Positions 16,776 to 26,635 of a DNA stretch of 64,000 nt are shown here, in pieces. Source of the stretch: an uncultured Lachnospiraceae bacterium (GTDB lineage Bacteria > Bacillota > Clostridia > Lachnospirales > Lachnospiraceae); the NCBI GenBank assembly GCA_951800145.1, contig CATOJE010000003.1:38400-102399 (forward strand), in the 5' to 3' direction. The notes beneath the pieces are model-generated. The model searched no databases, was not told where the DNA came from, and saw only the letters and a program-made list of their open reading frames with translations. The translations under genes and the position numbers were made by a program. How positions within the stretch are numbered: position 1 is the first letter of the stretch; every line of letters begins with the position of its first letter.

Positions 16776-19427
16776 CTATTTCTTCCGATAAGGCGTCCCG
16801 GTTAATGGCAGGGAGGTCTGGAACTCCCCGTTCCACCGGTAATACGCCCCCTGCACTGCCGGGGCTGTGGGGATGGAGGTGATCTCTCCCACGCCGATAG
16901 CCCCATAAGCCACGTCAATCCCCTCCTTTTCCACCACGATGCTCTCCACCTCCGGCGTCTTATCCGCCCGGAAGAGGCCTAAGGTGCCGAACTTCGCGCT
17001 GGGCACACAGTCCTTTAGGGGGTATTGCTCCGTCAGGGCATAGCCTAAGCTCATCACCACGCCCCCCTCGATCTGTCCCTCCACGCTCTTTGGATTCACC
17101 GCCTTGCCCACATCGTGGGCTGCCACAATCTTTTGCACCGTGCCGTCTTCATTTAAAATGCACACCTGGGTGGCATAGCCGTAGGCCACATGGGACACTG
17201 GATTGGGCACCGGGCTTCCCATCTTATCCGTCTTTGCCAGATATTCTCCATAGAACTCCCGTCCCTCCAGCTTAGACCAGTCATTCCCAACCTCCTTTAA
17301 GCAGGCCTTTAATTCGATTCCGGCCCGTCTGGCAGCCTCGCCGGTAATCAGCGTCTGGCGGGAGCCGGAGGTGGTGCCGGAGTCCGGAGCCTTTCCGGTA
17401 TTGGGCTGATGATAGACCATCCGCTCCACCCCCTCCTCCAGGGTCTCACAAAGCACCTGCACCAGCACCGTTCCCAGGCCCTGGCCGATGCAGGAGGCGC
17501 CGGCATGGATATGCACCCTTCCATCCTCCACTATCAGACGCACTCTGCCGGTATCCGGGATGCCCACGCCCACCCCTGCATTCTTCATGGCACAGCCGAT
17601 TCCCGCATAAGGACTGCTGTCATACGCCTCCTTCACCGCCTCCAGGGTTTCCGCTAATCCAGTGGAAGCATCGGCAATCTGCCCATTGGGCAGCACCTGT
17701 CCTGGCCGGATGGCATTGCGGTAGCGGATCTCCCAGGGACTGATGCCCACCATCTCCGCCAGGAGGTTTAAGTTGCACTCCGTGGCAAAGCAGGTCTGGG
17801 TCACCCCGAAGCCACGGAATGCCCCGGCTGGAGGATTATTGGTATAAACTGCCGTCCCGTCGATGTCGATTACCTGATAATTATAAGGCCCTGCCGCATG
17901 GGTGCAGGCTCTCTGGAGCACCGGGCCTCCCAGGGAGGCATAGGCCCCTGTATCTGAGACCACTACCGCCTTCATGGCAGTGAGCATCCCGTTCTCGTCG
18001 CAGGCTGTAGTCATATCGATGCTCATAGGATGGCGTTTTGGATGAACCAGAATACTTTCCTTTCTGGTAAGCCTGCACTTTACCGTCCGCTTGGTAAGAT
18101 AGGCGATGAGCGCCGCATGATGCTGCACCGTCACATCCTCCTTGCCGCCGAAGCCGCCGCCCACCAGCTTATTCTCCACAATCACCTTCTCCGGGGGAAG
18201 CCCTAACAGGATAGAGGTCTCGTGGCGGGTGTCATAAGTTCCCTGGTCCGTGGAATAGATAAACACGCCGTCGTCGAAGGGGAATGCCACTGCCGCCTCC
18301 GGCTCAAGGAAGGCATGCTCGGTCCAGGGCGTCTCATAGTGACGGGTAACCTTGTACCGGGAATTTGCAATCACCTCATCTGCATTCCCCCGCACCAGGT
18401 GCTCGTGGCTCAGGATATTTCCCCCTTCATGAAGCTCTGGCGCACCCTCTGCCAGACTGTCCGCCGGGCAGGTCATGGGGGGTAATTCCTCATACTCCAC
18501 CTCCACCAGCTCCTTGGCCTGGGCCAGAAGCTCCGGCGTCTCCGCCGCCACCAGGGCGATGGCGTCTCCTAAATAATGGGTAATCTCCCCGACGCCGATC
18601 ATGGTATCCCAGTCCTGCTTCAGATGTCCCACCTTATTCTTCCCCGGCACATCCTCCTTGGTCAGCACGCACACCACCCCGGGAAGGGCCTTCGCCTTCT
18701 CAGTGTGGATGGCAAGGATCCTGGCCCTGGGGTATTTGCTGCGGACCGCACTGCCGTAAATCATCCCAGGAAGCTCTATGTCATCCACATACTCTCCCGT
18801 TCCCAGCACCTTTCCTTCCACATCGATCCGGTGAATCTGGGTGCCCACCTTCACACCCTGCTTACTGGCCTGGGAGCTGGCTTCAGAAACCGTTTCCGCC
18901 CCATGCCTGCCAGACTCCCCGTCTGGGGATAGTTCCTTCTCCCGCTCCATATCCTCCGGAGTCAGATGTTCCCGAAGCATTCTCCCTGCCAGCTCGATCC
19001 CGTCGATAATCTTCTTATATCCGGTACAGCGGCAGAAATTATTCCGGATAGCGTAGGCGATCTCCACCCGGCTCGGGCTAGGATTCACATCCAGCAGCCC
19101 CTTGCCGCAGATTACCATGCCGGGGATGCAGAAGCCGCACTGCACCGCCCCCGCCTCTCCGAAGGCATAGACAAACACATCCTTCTCCCTCTGGCTTAAG
19201 CCCTCCACTGTCAGGATATGCTTTCCCTCCATCCGGCTCATCTTCTGCACGCAGGCTTTTGTGGCCTTCCCATCCACCAGGACAGTACAGGTGCCGCAGG
19301 CGCCCTCACTGCAGCCGTCCTTTACGGATTTGCAATGGCAGTCCTTCCGCAGCACATCCATCAGCTTCCGCTCCGGGTCTACCTCCATCTCGGTCCCGTT
19401 AATCCAAACTTTACAAAAAGAGCTCAT
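16776..19427 (-). CDS. xdh: Selenium-dependent xanthine dehydrogenase ([2Fe-2S] + molybdopterin domains fused, no FAD domain)
   Basis: CKSVKDGCSEGACGTCTVLVDG and CGFCIPGM...FCRCTGY [2Fe-2S] motifs; GGGFGGKEDVTVQ, AFRGFGVTQ Mo-domain motifs; cluster context. Confidence 0.93.
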   Translation of the reverse strand: MSSFCKVWINGTEMEVDPERKLMDVLRKDCHCKSVKDGCSEGACGTCTVLVDGKATKACVQKMSRMEGKHILTVEGLSQREKDVFVYAFGEAGAVQCGFCIPGMVICGKGLLDVNPSPSRVEIAYAIRNNFCRCTGYKKIIDGIELAGRMLREHLTPEDMEREKELSPDGESGRHGAETVSEASSQASKQGVKVGTQIHRIDVEGKVLGTGEYVDDIELPGMIYGSAVRSKYPRARILAIHTEKAKALPGVVCVLTKEDVPGKNKVGHLKQDWDTMIGVGEITHYLGDAIALVAAETPELLAQAKELVEVEYEELPPMTCPADSLAEGAPELHEGGNILSHEHLVRGNADEVIANSRYKVTRHYETPWTEHAFLEPEAAVAFPFDDGVFIYSTDQGTYDTRHETSILLGLPPEKVIVENKLVGGGFGGKEDVTVQHHAALIAYLTKRTVKCRLTRKESILVHPKRHPMSIDMTTACDENGMLTAMKAVVVSDTGAYASLGGPVLQRACTHAAGPYNYQVIDIDGTAVYTNNPPAGAFRGFGVTQTCFATECNLNLLAEMVGISPWEIRYRNAIRPGQVLPNGQIADASTGLAETLEAVKEAYDSSPYAGIGCAMKNAGVGVGIPDTGRVRLIVEDGRVHIHAGASCIGQGLGTVLVQVLCETLEEGVERMVYHQPNTGKAPDSGTTSGSRQTLITGEAARRAGIELKACLKEVGNDWSKLEGREFYGEYLAKTDKMGSPVPNPVSHVAYGYATQVCILNEDGTVQKIVAAHDVGKAVNPKSVEGQIEGGVVMSLGYALTEQYPLKDCVPSAKFGTLGLFRADKTPEVESIVVEKEGIDVAYGAIGVGEITSIPTAPAVQGAYYRWNGEFQTSLPLTGTPYRKK

Positions 19428-19650
19428 ACACACCCTCCACTTCTATCTCACGTTCTCTGATCAGCTGCTCTAACCCGGGACGGGCAGGGCCAGGGGCGCA
19501 CCAGGCCATGCCGCACCCTGCCGAGATCTGTCTGGGCACCGGGATCAGCCGCCCCCCTGCCCCTTCCTCCCTGCAACACTGCTCCATCTCCATGGCCTGT
19601 GTGGTGGTATGAAAGGTAAAAACCACCTTCTCTGTCTTCACTCTCCCCAT
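19411..19650 (-). CDS. DUF3343 (putative Se/S carrier-like) protein
   Basis: 79 aa VVFTFHTTTQAMEMEQCCREEGAGGRLIPVPRQISAGCGMAWCA; 3' end overlaps xdh start. Confidence 0.85.
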   Translation of the reverse strand: MGRVKTEKVVFTFHTTTQAMEMEQCCREEGAGGRLIPVPRQISAGCGMAWCAPGPARPGLEQLIREREIEVEGVYELFL

Positions 19651-19670
19651 GGCCCTCTTCCTTCCCTTTC

Positions 19671-19767
19671 TTTAAAAGTCCGCCGCCGAATAGGCGGCCT
19701 AAGTTCAGGTATGCCCTATGCGCCCGCCAGACTTTTCTGTGTGGTGGTGCGTCCGCTGCCGGGCGCA
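19671..19767. repeat. Composite palindromic intergenic repeat, copy B
   Basis: TTTAAAAGTCCGCCGCCGAATAGGCGGC hairpin (19671-19698) plus TGCGCCC (19719-19725) ... GGGCGCA (19761-19767). Confidence 0.75.
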
Positions 19768-19791
19768 TGAAGGTTTCCTTTCCAGGCAGCG

Positions 19792-22700
19792 TTACACGTC
19801 ACACCGCCTGTCTCTTGAAAGCAGATATGCATAATCCTTTACAACGGTATCCACGATCTGCCGGATTCCCTCCGGAATCTCCTCCGGAGCCGTTCCCACC
19901 CTATAATCCAGGATGGTTTCAAAGAGCCGCACCTTGCAGCTTCCCTTCTCCCCATCGGTCAGCACAAAGCCGTTGTTCCTGCTGTTTTCCATATCTGCAT
20001 CATTTGCAAATAAGGTAAACTTATCCAGATAGGGCGCGCTGTCATAGGGACAGAAGCTCTTACAGTTCCCGCACTCATTGCACATGTAGTCTACATGGAT
20101 AATCTGGTGCATGCTGCGGCCAGGCACGGTGATGGATACATTGGCCCGGTTGGGGCAGACCTCCACGCAGTTCTCGCACACGGCCGAGCAGGTGAGGCAG
20201 CGGCTGCTCTCCGGCTGCTGGCTTTCCTTTAACAGACGGCCTTTCGTCTCATAGATTACCGCCTCATCGCCTGAGGGGGCAAAATCCGATACCAGGGCAC
20301 GGCCTGCGATGGCTTCCGCCGCCATGCGGCCGTCCCGGATTCCCTCTACCACCGTAGCCGGGCCCAGTAAGCCGTCACCGGCCACATAGATCCCCTTCAC
20401 GCTGGTCTCCAGTGTTTCCGGATTCACCACCGCACGCCCCCGGCTATCCACAGCGATGCCGTTTGCCTGATAAAAATCGGTGGGAACCTTCTCTCCCACA
20501 GCCGCGATGACCGTATCGGCAGGGACCTCTTCTATTTCCTGGGTTTCCACCACGCCTCTTCTCCCGCTGGCGTCATAGTCCCCCAGCACCATCCTCTTAC
20601 AGGTGAGCACACCATCCTTTAATTTCACCGGGGAAAAAAGCTCTGCGAACTCCACTCCGTCCTGGATGGCCATCTCCAGCTCCTCCGCGTCCGCCGGCAT
20701 ATAGCGCTTGGTCCGGCGGTATACCAGGGAAACCTTCTCCACTCCTGCATTCCTCTTTGCCGCCCGGGCGGTATCCATGGCTGTATTCCCGCCGCCGATT
20801 ACCACTACATTTTTTCCTAAGTCCGCCTTGCCCCCGGTTTCCTTAAACTCCCGCAGGAATGCCAGGGCATTTACCGGGGTTCCCTCCTCTAAGCGGAGGA
20901 CTCCAGGCTCAGAAGCGCCCACCGCTAATACCACTGCGTCATACTGCTCCTTTAGGGCCTTCACATCTTCAATGGGAGTTCCGGTAAGCATCTCCACGCC
21001 CATAGCCTTTACCAGAGCCACATCCTTCTCGATGGCCTCCTCTGAGATGCGGAAGCCGGGGATAATATTCCGAACCACGCCTCCCAGCTTTTCATCCTTT
21101 TCAAATAAGGTTACCTGATAACCGCCCTTTGCCAGGAAGTAGGCTGCAGAAAGCCCCGCAGGGCCTCCCCCTACCACCGCTGCCTTTTTCCCATTGGCTT
21201 TTATCTCCGGCTTCCAGCCTGCGAGGAAGTCTTCATAGCCACCCTCAGCCGCTGCAAGCTTCGCCCCCCGGATATTCACCGAATCCTCATAAAAGTTTCT
21301 GGTACATTTGCTCATGCAGTTGTGGGCGCAGATGGTTCCGGTGATAAAGGGAAGAGGATTCTTCTCCGTAATCACCTTCATGGCCTCAGCGTACTTTCCC
21401 TCTCCCACCAGCTTTACGTAGCAGGTGATATCCTGATGGATGGGGCAGCCCTCCTTACAGGGAGCCACAAAGCAGTCCACCAGGGGAACCTGGCTTTTCA
21501 TCTTTCTGGAGGGAAGGGGCTTTACCGGTTTTACATGATATTTATTCTTCTTAACGGCTTCCACCAGCTCTGCCACCCGGTCTGCGTCCACTCTGGTAAA
21601 GGCGGCCGCCTCCTTCCCGGCAAAGATCTCCCCAATCTGGGACAGCCTCTGGTAACCGCCCGGCTTTAACAGCGTGGTCGCCATAGTCACCGGCCAGATC
21701 CCCGCGTCCACAATTTCTTCTATATTAAATGCGTCCGCGCCGCCGGAGTAAGAGATCCGAAGCTTGCCGCCGAAATCCTCAGAAAGCTTTTTAGCCACGG
21801 ACATGGACAGAGCGTATAAGGATTTTCCGGACATATACATTTCATTTCCCGGAAGCTCCCCTGCCTTGATATCCACTGGGAAGGTATTGGTAATCTTTAC
21901 TCCAAAGGCCAGCCCCTTCTCATCTGCCAGAGCCTGGAGACGCTTTAGCATGGGGACTGCATCCTCATACTGTAAATCATCCTTAAAGTGGAAATCCCCA
22001 AAGGCCACATAGTCATAGCCCATCTCATCCATCAGGCTTCTGGCATACTCATAGCCCAGCAGGGTGGGATTACACTTAATGAAGGTATTGGTCTTCTTCT
22101 CCGTCAGCAGATACACGGCAATCCGCTCGATTTCATCCGGCGGGCAGCCGTGAAGGGTGGACAGGGTAATGCTGTTGCAGACAGCCGGGGAAATGGACTC
22201 CACGTCCTCTCTGGTCACCTTAGAGAATTTATCCAGGTTCTCCAGAAGCCACTGGCGGCACTCCTTATAAATCGAAGTTTCCGATGCATCCTTCATCCCC
22301 TCGATGAACCGGTCGATCTTCTCGGTCTTGATTCCCGCCAGGTCGTAGCCCACGCTCATATTAAACTGGAAGCCGTCCATGGCGCCTAAGCCAAACTCCT
22401 TTGCCATGACCTGGCAGGCAAACCAGGCCTTCACATACTCGTCAAATGCCTGGGGAACATAGAGCTCTGTGGACCACTCTACATTATAGCACTCATCATC
22501 CACTTTAATGCAGGGCTTGGATACCGGCAAGTCCTCCCCGTCTAAAATCTGTACCGTCTTCAGCTCAAAGAACCGGCTGCCTGCGTAGTAGGCTGCCATA
22601 ATATTCTGCGCCAGCTGGGTATGGGGCCCTGCCGCCGGGCCGAAGGGAGTCTCCAGCTTCCGGCCGAAGATCTCATATGCCTTTTTCTCCCCTGCAAGGA

Positions 22701-22797
22701 AGGGCCGGTGAAGTCCGAACACCGTCCCCTTTTTCTGTTCCTCTAAAACCCACTCCATTAAATTAGGAAATGGAATTGGCGTCATCTTATCACTCAT
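19792..22797 (-). CDS. ygfK: YgfK, putative selenate reductase / SDMH-associated FeS-flavoprotein
   Basis: DHOD-like N-term, GltD-like FAD/NAD domain (AAVVGGGPAGLSAAYFLAKGGYQVTLFEK), C-term 4Fe-4S CNECGNCKSFCPYDSAP. Confidence 0.93.
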   Translation of the reverse strand: MSDKMTPIPFPNLMEWVLEEQKKGTVFGLHRPFLAGEKKAYEIFGRKLETPFGPAAGPHTQLAQNIMAAYYAGSRFFELKTVQILDGEDLPVSKPCIKVDDECYNVEWSTELYVPQAFDEYVKAWFACQVMAKEFGLGAMDGFQFNMSVGYDLAGIKTEKIDRFIEGMKDASETSIYKECRQWLLENLDKFSKVTREDVESISPAVCNSITLSTLHGCPPDEIERIAVYLLTEKKTNTFIKCNPTLLGYEYARSLMDEMGYDYVAFGDFHFKDDLQYEDAVPMLKRLQALADEKGLAFGVKITNTFPVDIKAGELPGNEMYMSGKSLYALSMSVAKKLSEDFGGKLRISYSGGADAFNIEEIVDAGIWPVTMATTLLKPGGYQRLSQIGEIFAGKEAAAFTRVDADRVAELVEAVKKNKYHVKPVKPLPSRKMKSQVPLVDCFVAPCKEGCPIHQDITCYVKLVGEGKYAEAMKVITEKNPLPFITGTICAHNCMSKCTRNFYEDSVNIRGAKLAAAEGGYEDFLAGWKPEIKANGKKAAVVGGGPAGLSAAYFLAKGGYQVTLFEKDEKLGGVVRNIIPGFRISEEAIEKDVALVKAMGVEMLTGTPIEDVKALKEQYDAVVLAVGASEPGVLRLEEGTPVNALAFLREFKETGGKADLGKNVVVIGGGNTAMDTARAAKRNAGVEKVSLVYRRTKRYMPADAEELEMAIQDGVEFAELFSPVKLKDGVLTCKRMVLGDYDASGRRGVVETQEIEEVPADTVIAAVGEKVPTDFYQANGIAVDSRGRAVVNPETLETSVKGIYVAGDGLLGPATVVEGIRDGRMAAEAIAGRALVSDFAPSGDEAVIYETKGRLLKESQQPESSRCLTCSAVCENCVEVCPNRANVSITVPGRSMHQIIHVDYMCNECGNCKSFCPYDSAPYLDKFTLFANDADMENSRNNGFVLTDGEKGSCKVRLFETILDYRVGTAPEEIPEGIRQIVDTVVKDYAYLLSRDRRCDV

Positions 22798-22829
22798 CAT
22801 AATCTCCTTTCCAGAAATCATTTTAATCC

Positions 22830-24164
22830 TTATCCGTTAATGCTCTTCCAAAGCTTCTCTGCTTCCGCTCTCACGTCCGCCAGCACCTTCTCCTCGTCGA
22901 TTCCCACTAATTCCCGATCCTTCATGAGAATCCGGCCATTGCACATGGTGGTTACCACGCTGCGTCCCATCATGCCGAAGAGGATGTGGCCGTTTACATT
23001 GGATGCGTTCATCGGCGTCCTGGGGATATAATCGGTCACAATCACATCCGCCGCCGCCCCCGGCTTTAACACACCCAGCTCCTGTTTAAAATACCGCCCG
23101 GCGATGGCCGCGTTCCCCTGGAACAGCATCTTAGGGATCTCTCCCCACGCCGCCGTGGCGTCACAGAGGTGGTGCTTGTGAAGGATATTGGCCACCTTGT
23201 AGGATTCCAGGATATCATGGGTATAGCCGTCGGTCCCCAGTCCCGTTAACACGCCGTGATGGACGATGGCCATGGTGGGCGGGCAGCCGCAGGCATTGCC
23301 CATGTTGGATTCCGGATTATGTACCACCATGGTATCCGTGTCCTTTAACAGCTCCATCTCATGCTCGTTCACATAGATGCAGTGTGCGGTGATGGTTTTT
23401 GGCCCTAAGATATCCCAGTCGTAGAGCCGGTCCAGAATCCGCTTTCCATAATGCTTTAAGCAGTGGTGAAGATCCTCGATCCCCTCCGCCACATGGATGT
23501 GGTAGCCCACGCCCTCCGGCTTGTGCTCCTGGCACAGGGCCATGGTGGCGTCGGATATGGTAAAGGAAGCATGCATGCCCATCATCCCGGCGATCATGCC
23601 GCTGTCATCGGCTAAGGCGTGGTTGATAAACCGCTCATTCTCCAGCACCGACTGCCTGGCCTTTTCCTCCCCGTCCCGGTCAGAGATCTCATAGCAGAGA
23701 CAGGTGCGGATCCCCAGCTTCTTCGCCGCGTCCTCGATGGCGGATAAGCTGTCCGGAATCTCCCCGAAGCTGGCATGGTGGTCAAATACCGTGGTCACTC
23801 CATTCTTAATGCTGTCAATATAGGTAGTCATGGCGCTCTGCCTGGTCTGCTCCAGAGTCAGATGGCGGTCGATGGTCCACCACTGCCCGTCCAGGATATC
23901 CAGGAAGCCATGGGGGTCATAGCCTTTGATGCTTAAGCCCCTGGCCATAGCGCTGTAAATATGTTCATGGGTATTAATGAAAGCCGGCATAATCACGCCG
24001 CCCTTTGCATCCACAAATTCCCCTTCCGGGTATTTCTCTTTCATCTGAGACAGCTCCCCCACCTCCAGTATGGTGGTTTTATCCACTACCACTGCCCCGT
24101 TTTCGAAAAAGGGATGCTCCTCATCTCTGGTTACCAGACGGCCATTTCCGATTACTATCATCAT
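22830..24164 (-). CDS. ssnA: Putative aminohydrolase SsnA
   Basis: 444 aa amidohydrolase, FINTHEHIYSAMARGLSIKGYDPHGFLDILDGQWWTIDRHLT. Confidence 0.92.
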   Translation of the reverse strand: MMIVIGNGRLVTRDEEHPFFENGAVVVDKTTILEVGELSQMKEKYPEGEFVDAKGGVIMPAFINTHEHIYSAMARGLSIKGYDPHGFLDILDGQWWTIDRHLTLEQTRQSAMTTYIDSIKNGVTTVFDHHASFGEIPDSLSAIEDAAKKLGIRTCLCYEISDRDGEEKARQSVLENERFINHALADDSGMIAGMMGMHASFTISDATMALCQEHKPEGVGYHIHVAEGIEDLHHCLKHYGKRILDRLYDWDILGPKTITAHCIYVNEHEMELLKDTDTMVVHNPESNMGNACGCPPTMAIVHHGVLTGLGTDGYTHDILESYKVANILHKHHLCDATAAWGEIPKMLFQGNAAIAGRYFKQELGVLKPGAAADVIVTDYIPRTPMNASNVNGHILFGMMGRSVVTTMCNGRILMKDRELVGIDEEKVLADVRAEAEKLWKSING

Positions 24165-24241
24165 AGTCTCCTTTCCTTAATCACATCAAATGATTTACAT
24201 TTTTCTCTATCTGTCTTTCTGCACAAAAGCCAGATCGATTT

Positions 24242-24258
24242 CTGTGCAATATGCACAG
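24242..24258. promoter_or_regulatory. Perfect 7-3-7 palindrome in the ssnA/yheO-like divergent intergenic region
   Basis: CTGTGCA-ATA-TGCACAG. Confidence 0.6.
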
Positions 24259-24468
24259 TTTTTCCGCAGCATCATCTTGATACCCTAATACTATCACTAT
24301 AATCAGTACTTTGCAAGTGGTTTTGCAAAAAAATTTTGTATATCTAAAAATTTTTGTATTTTCCTCTTGCAATTCCAGATTTTTGTGCTATGATGGAGTC
24401 ATGAGGAACTGAAACCTTCAGGCGCTTGGCAATGAACGCACCTGTTAATCATCACAGAAAGGAAGTAT

Positions 24469-25140
24469 ATGAACTACACCTTAGAATTATTAATCCAGAT
24501 CTCCAAGGGCTTCGCAAGCCAGTTCGGATCCGACTGTGAGATCGTAATCCACGATCTGATGTCTCAGGATCTGGAGCGCTCCATTGTCTACATTGAAAAT
24601 GGACACATTACCCACCGGCAGGTGGGCGGCGGTCCTTCCAAGGCCGCCTTAGAAGCCATGGATGCAGTGAAGCGGCATCCCGATTCCCTTCAGGATCACA
24701 CCGGATACCTGACTAAGACCTCCGACGGGCGGATCTTAAAGTCCAGCACCCTGTACATCCGGAATGAAAAGGGAGAGGTCCGGTACATGCTTTCCATTAA
24801 TTATGACATCACCGGGCTGGTAAGCTTCGACCAGGCCATCAAGTCCTTAATTCAGACGGATAAGCCGGTGAATGAAACCCCGCCGGAGCAGATCGTGACC
24901 AATGTAAATGACCTGCTGGATCATCTGCTGGAGCAGTCGGTCAGTCTTGTGGGAAAGCCGGCGGCCCTGATGAATAAGGAAGAGAAGATCAAGGCCATCC
25001 AGTTTCTCAACGATGCAGGCGCTTTCCTGATAACCAAGTCAGGCGACAAGGTTTCCAAGTATTTCGGAATTTCCAAGTTCACCCTCTACAGCTATATCGA
25101 TGTGAACAACCGAAAGCATGAGGAGGAATCTGCTTCTTAA
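24469..25140 (+). CDS. YheO/DauR-type PAS-HTH transcriptional regulator (paralog 1)
   Basis: YheO-PAS N-term (DCEIVIHDL...SSTLYIRNEKGEV) and C-term HTH (AFLITKSGDKVSKYFGISKFTLYSYID). Confidence 0.9.
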   Translation: MNYTLELLIQISKGFASQFGSDCEIVIHDLMSQDLERSIVYIENGHITHRQVGGGPSKAALEAMDAVKRHPDSLQDHTGYLTKTSDGRILKSSTLYIRNEKGEVRYMLSINYDITGLVSFDQAIKSLIQTDKPVNETPPEQIVTNVNDLLDHLLEQSVSLVGKPAALMNKEEKIKAIQFLNDAGAFLITKSGDKVSKYFGISKFTLYSYIDVNNRKHEEESAS

Positions 25141-25227
25141 CACGTTGTATAAATATAACCCGGAACGTTAAAAACCTCGCGGCAGTCACTTGGCTCATTG
25201 CCCGCGGGAATAAAGGAGGAAAATCAC

Positions 25228-26436
25228 ATGAACCAGCCAATGAAATGGGTAACCAACCAGATGCCGAAAACCTCAGACTCCCAGCTGAAGGTGATGGCGC
25301 TGGACGAAATCAAGAAGGCCAGAGCCTTCCACGAAAGCTTCCCCCAGTACAGCAAGACGCCTCTTAGCAAGCTGGAGAACATGGCGGACTACTTAGGGCT
25401 GAAGGAGGTCTACATCAAGGATGAATCCTACCGGTTCGGCTTAAATGCCTTTAAGGTGCTGGGCGGCTCCTTCGCCATGGCGCGCTACATCGCAAAGCAG
25501 ACCGGAAAGGATGTATCCCAGCTTCCCTATGAGGTATTAACCTCTGACAAGCTTCGGGAAGAGTTCGGCCAGGCCACCTTCTTCACCGCCACCGACGGAA
25601 ACCACGGACGGGGCGTCGCCTGGGCAGCCAACCGCTTAAAGCAGAAGGCTGTGGTATTTATGCCTAAGGGATCCACCCAGACCCGTCTGGAGAATATCCA
25701 AAAGGAAGGCGCCACCGCCACCATCGAGGAAGTAAATTACGATGAGTGTGTCCGCATGGCAGCCGCAGCAGCCGCTACGACGCCCAATGGGGTGGTGGTA
25801 CAGGATACGGCCTGGGAGGGCTACGAGGAGATTCCGGCCTGGATTATGCAGGGCTACGGAACCATGGCCATGGAGGCGGATGAGCAGCTGGAGCAGATGG
25901 GCTGCGGCCGTCCCACCCATGTATTCGTTCAAGCCGGCGTAGGCTCCTTAGCCGGAGCAGTTCAAGGCTACTTTGCCAACCGCTATCCGGAGAATCCGCC
26001 GGTGGTGGTAGTGGTAGAGGCCGATGTGGCCGCCTGCCTCTATAAGGGCGCGGCTGCGGGAGACGGAAAGCTTCGCATCGTGGACGGCGACATGCAGACC
26101 ATTATGGCCGGCCTTGCCTGCGGCGAGCCGAATACCATCTCCTGGGACATCTTAAAGAACCATGTTCACGTATTTATCTCAGCTCCTGACTGGGTAGCCG
26201 CCAAGGGTATGCGGATGCTCTCCGCCCCCATAAAGGGTGATCCCCAGGTAGTCAGCGGGGAGTCCGGCGCAGCGCCCTTCGGCGCCCTGGCTGCCATGAT
26301 GACCATGGAGGAATACAAGGACCTGCGGGAGGCCATCGGCCTGAATCAGGATTCTAAGGTACTGCTCTTCTCCACCGAGGGAGACACCGACCCGGATCGG
26401 TACAAGAATATCGTATGGGAGGGGAAGGAAAGGTAA
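25228..26436 (+). CDS. dpaL: Diaminopropionate ammonia-lyase-like PLP enzyme (YgeX)
   Basis: PLP lysine region ESYRFGLNAFKVLGGSFAMARYIA; TDGNHGRGVAWAA. Confidence 0.92.
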   Translation: MNQPMKWVTNQMPKTSDSQLKVMALDEIKKARAFHESFPQYSKTPLSKLENMADYLGLKEVYIKDESYRFGLNAFKVLGGSFAMARYIAKQTGKDVSQLPYEVLTSDKLREEFGQATFFTATDGNHGRGVAWAANRLKQKAVVFMPKGSTQTRLENIQKEGATATIEEVNYDECVRMAAAAAATTPNGVVVQDTAWEGYEEIPAWIMQGYGTMAMEADEQLEQMGCGRPTHVFVQAGVGSLAGAVQGYFANRYPENPPVVVVVEADVAACLYKGAAAGDGKLRIVDGDMQTIMAGLACGEPNTISWDILKNHVHVFISAPDWVAAKGMRMLSAPIKGDPQVVSGESGAAPFGALAAMMTMEEYKDLREAIGLNQDSKVLLFSTEGDTDPDRYKNIVWEGKER

Positions 26437-26635
26437 CAAGCTCTTTCCTCTTTACATAAAAATGTTCCAAACTATTGGCTGGTTTGTACAGTGCAATGTA
26501 AAACCAAGCGATTTCTCTGTTCGGCACTGCCGGGCAGCAGCTCCATACTTCCGGCTGGGGATACGGGGTATTCAAAATAAAATATACAACCCATTTTCAC
26601 TAAATCACTTATCATTTTATATGGAGGAATGAAGA

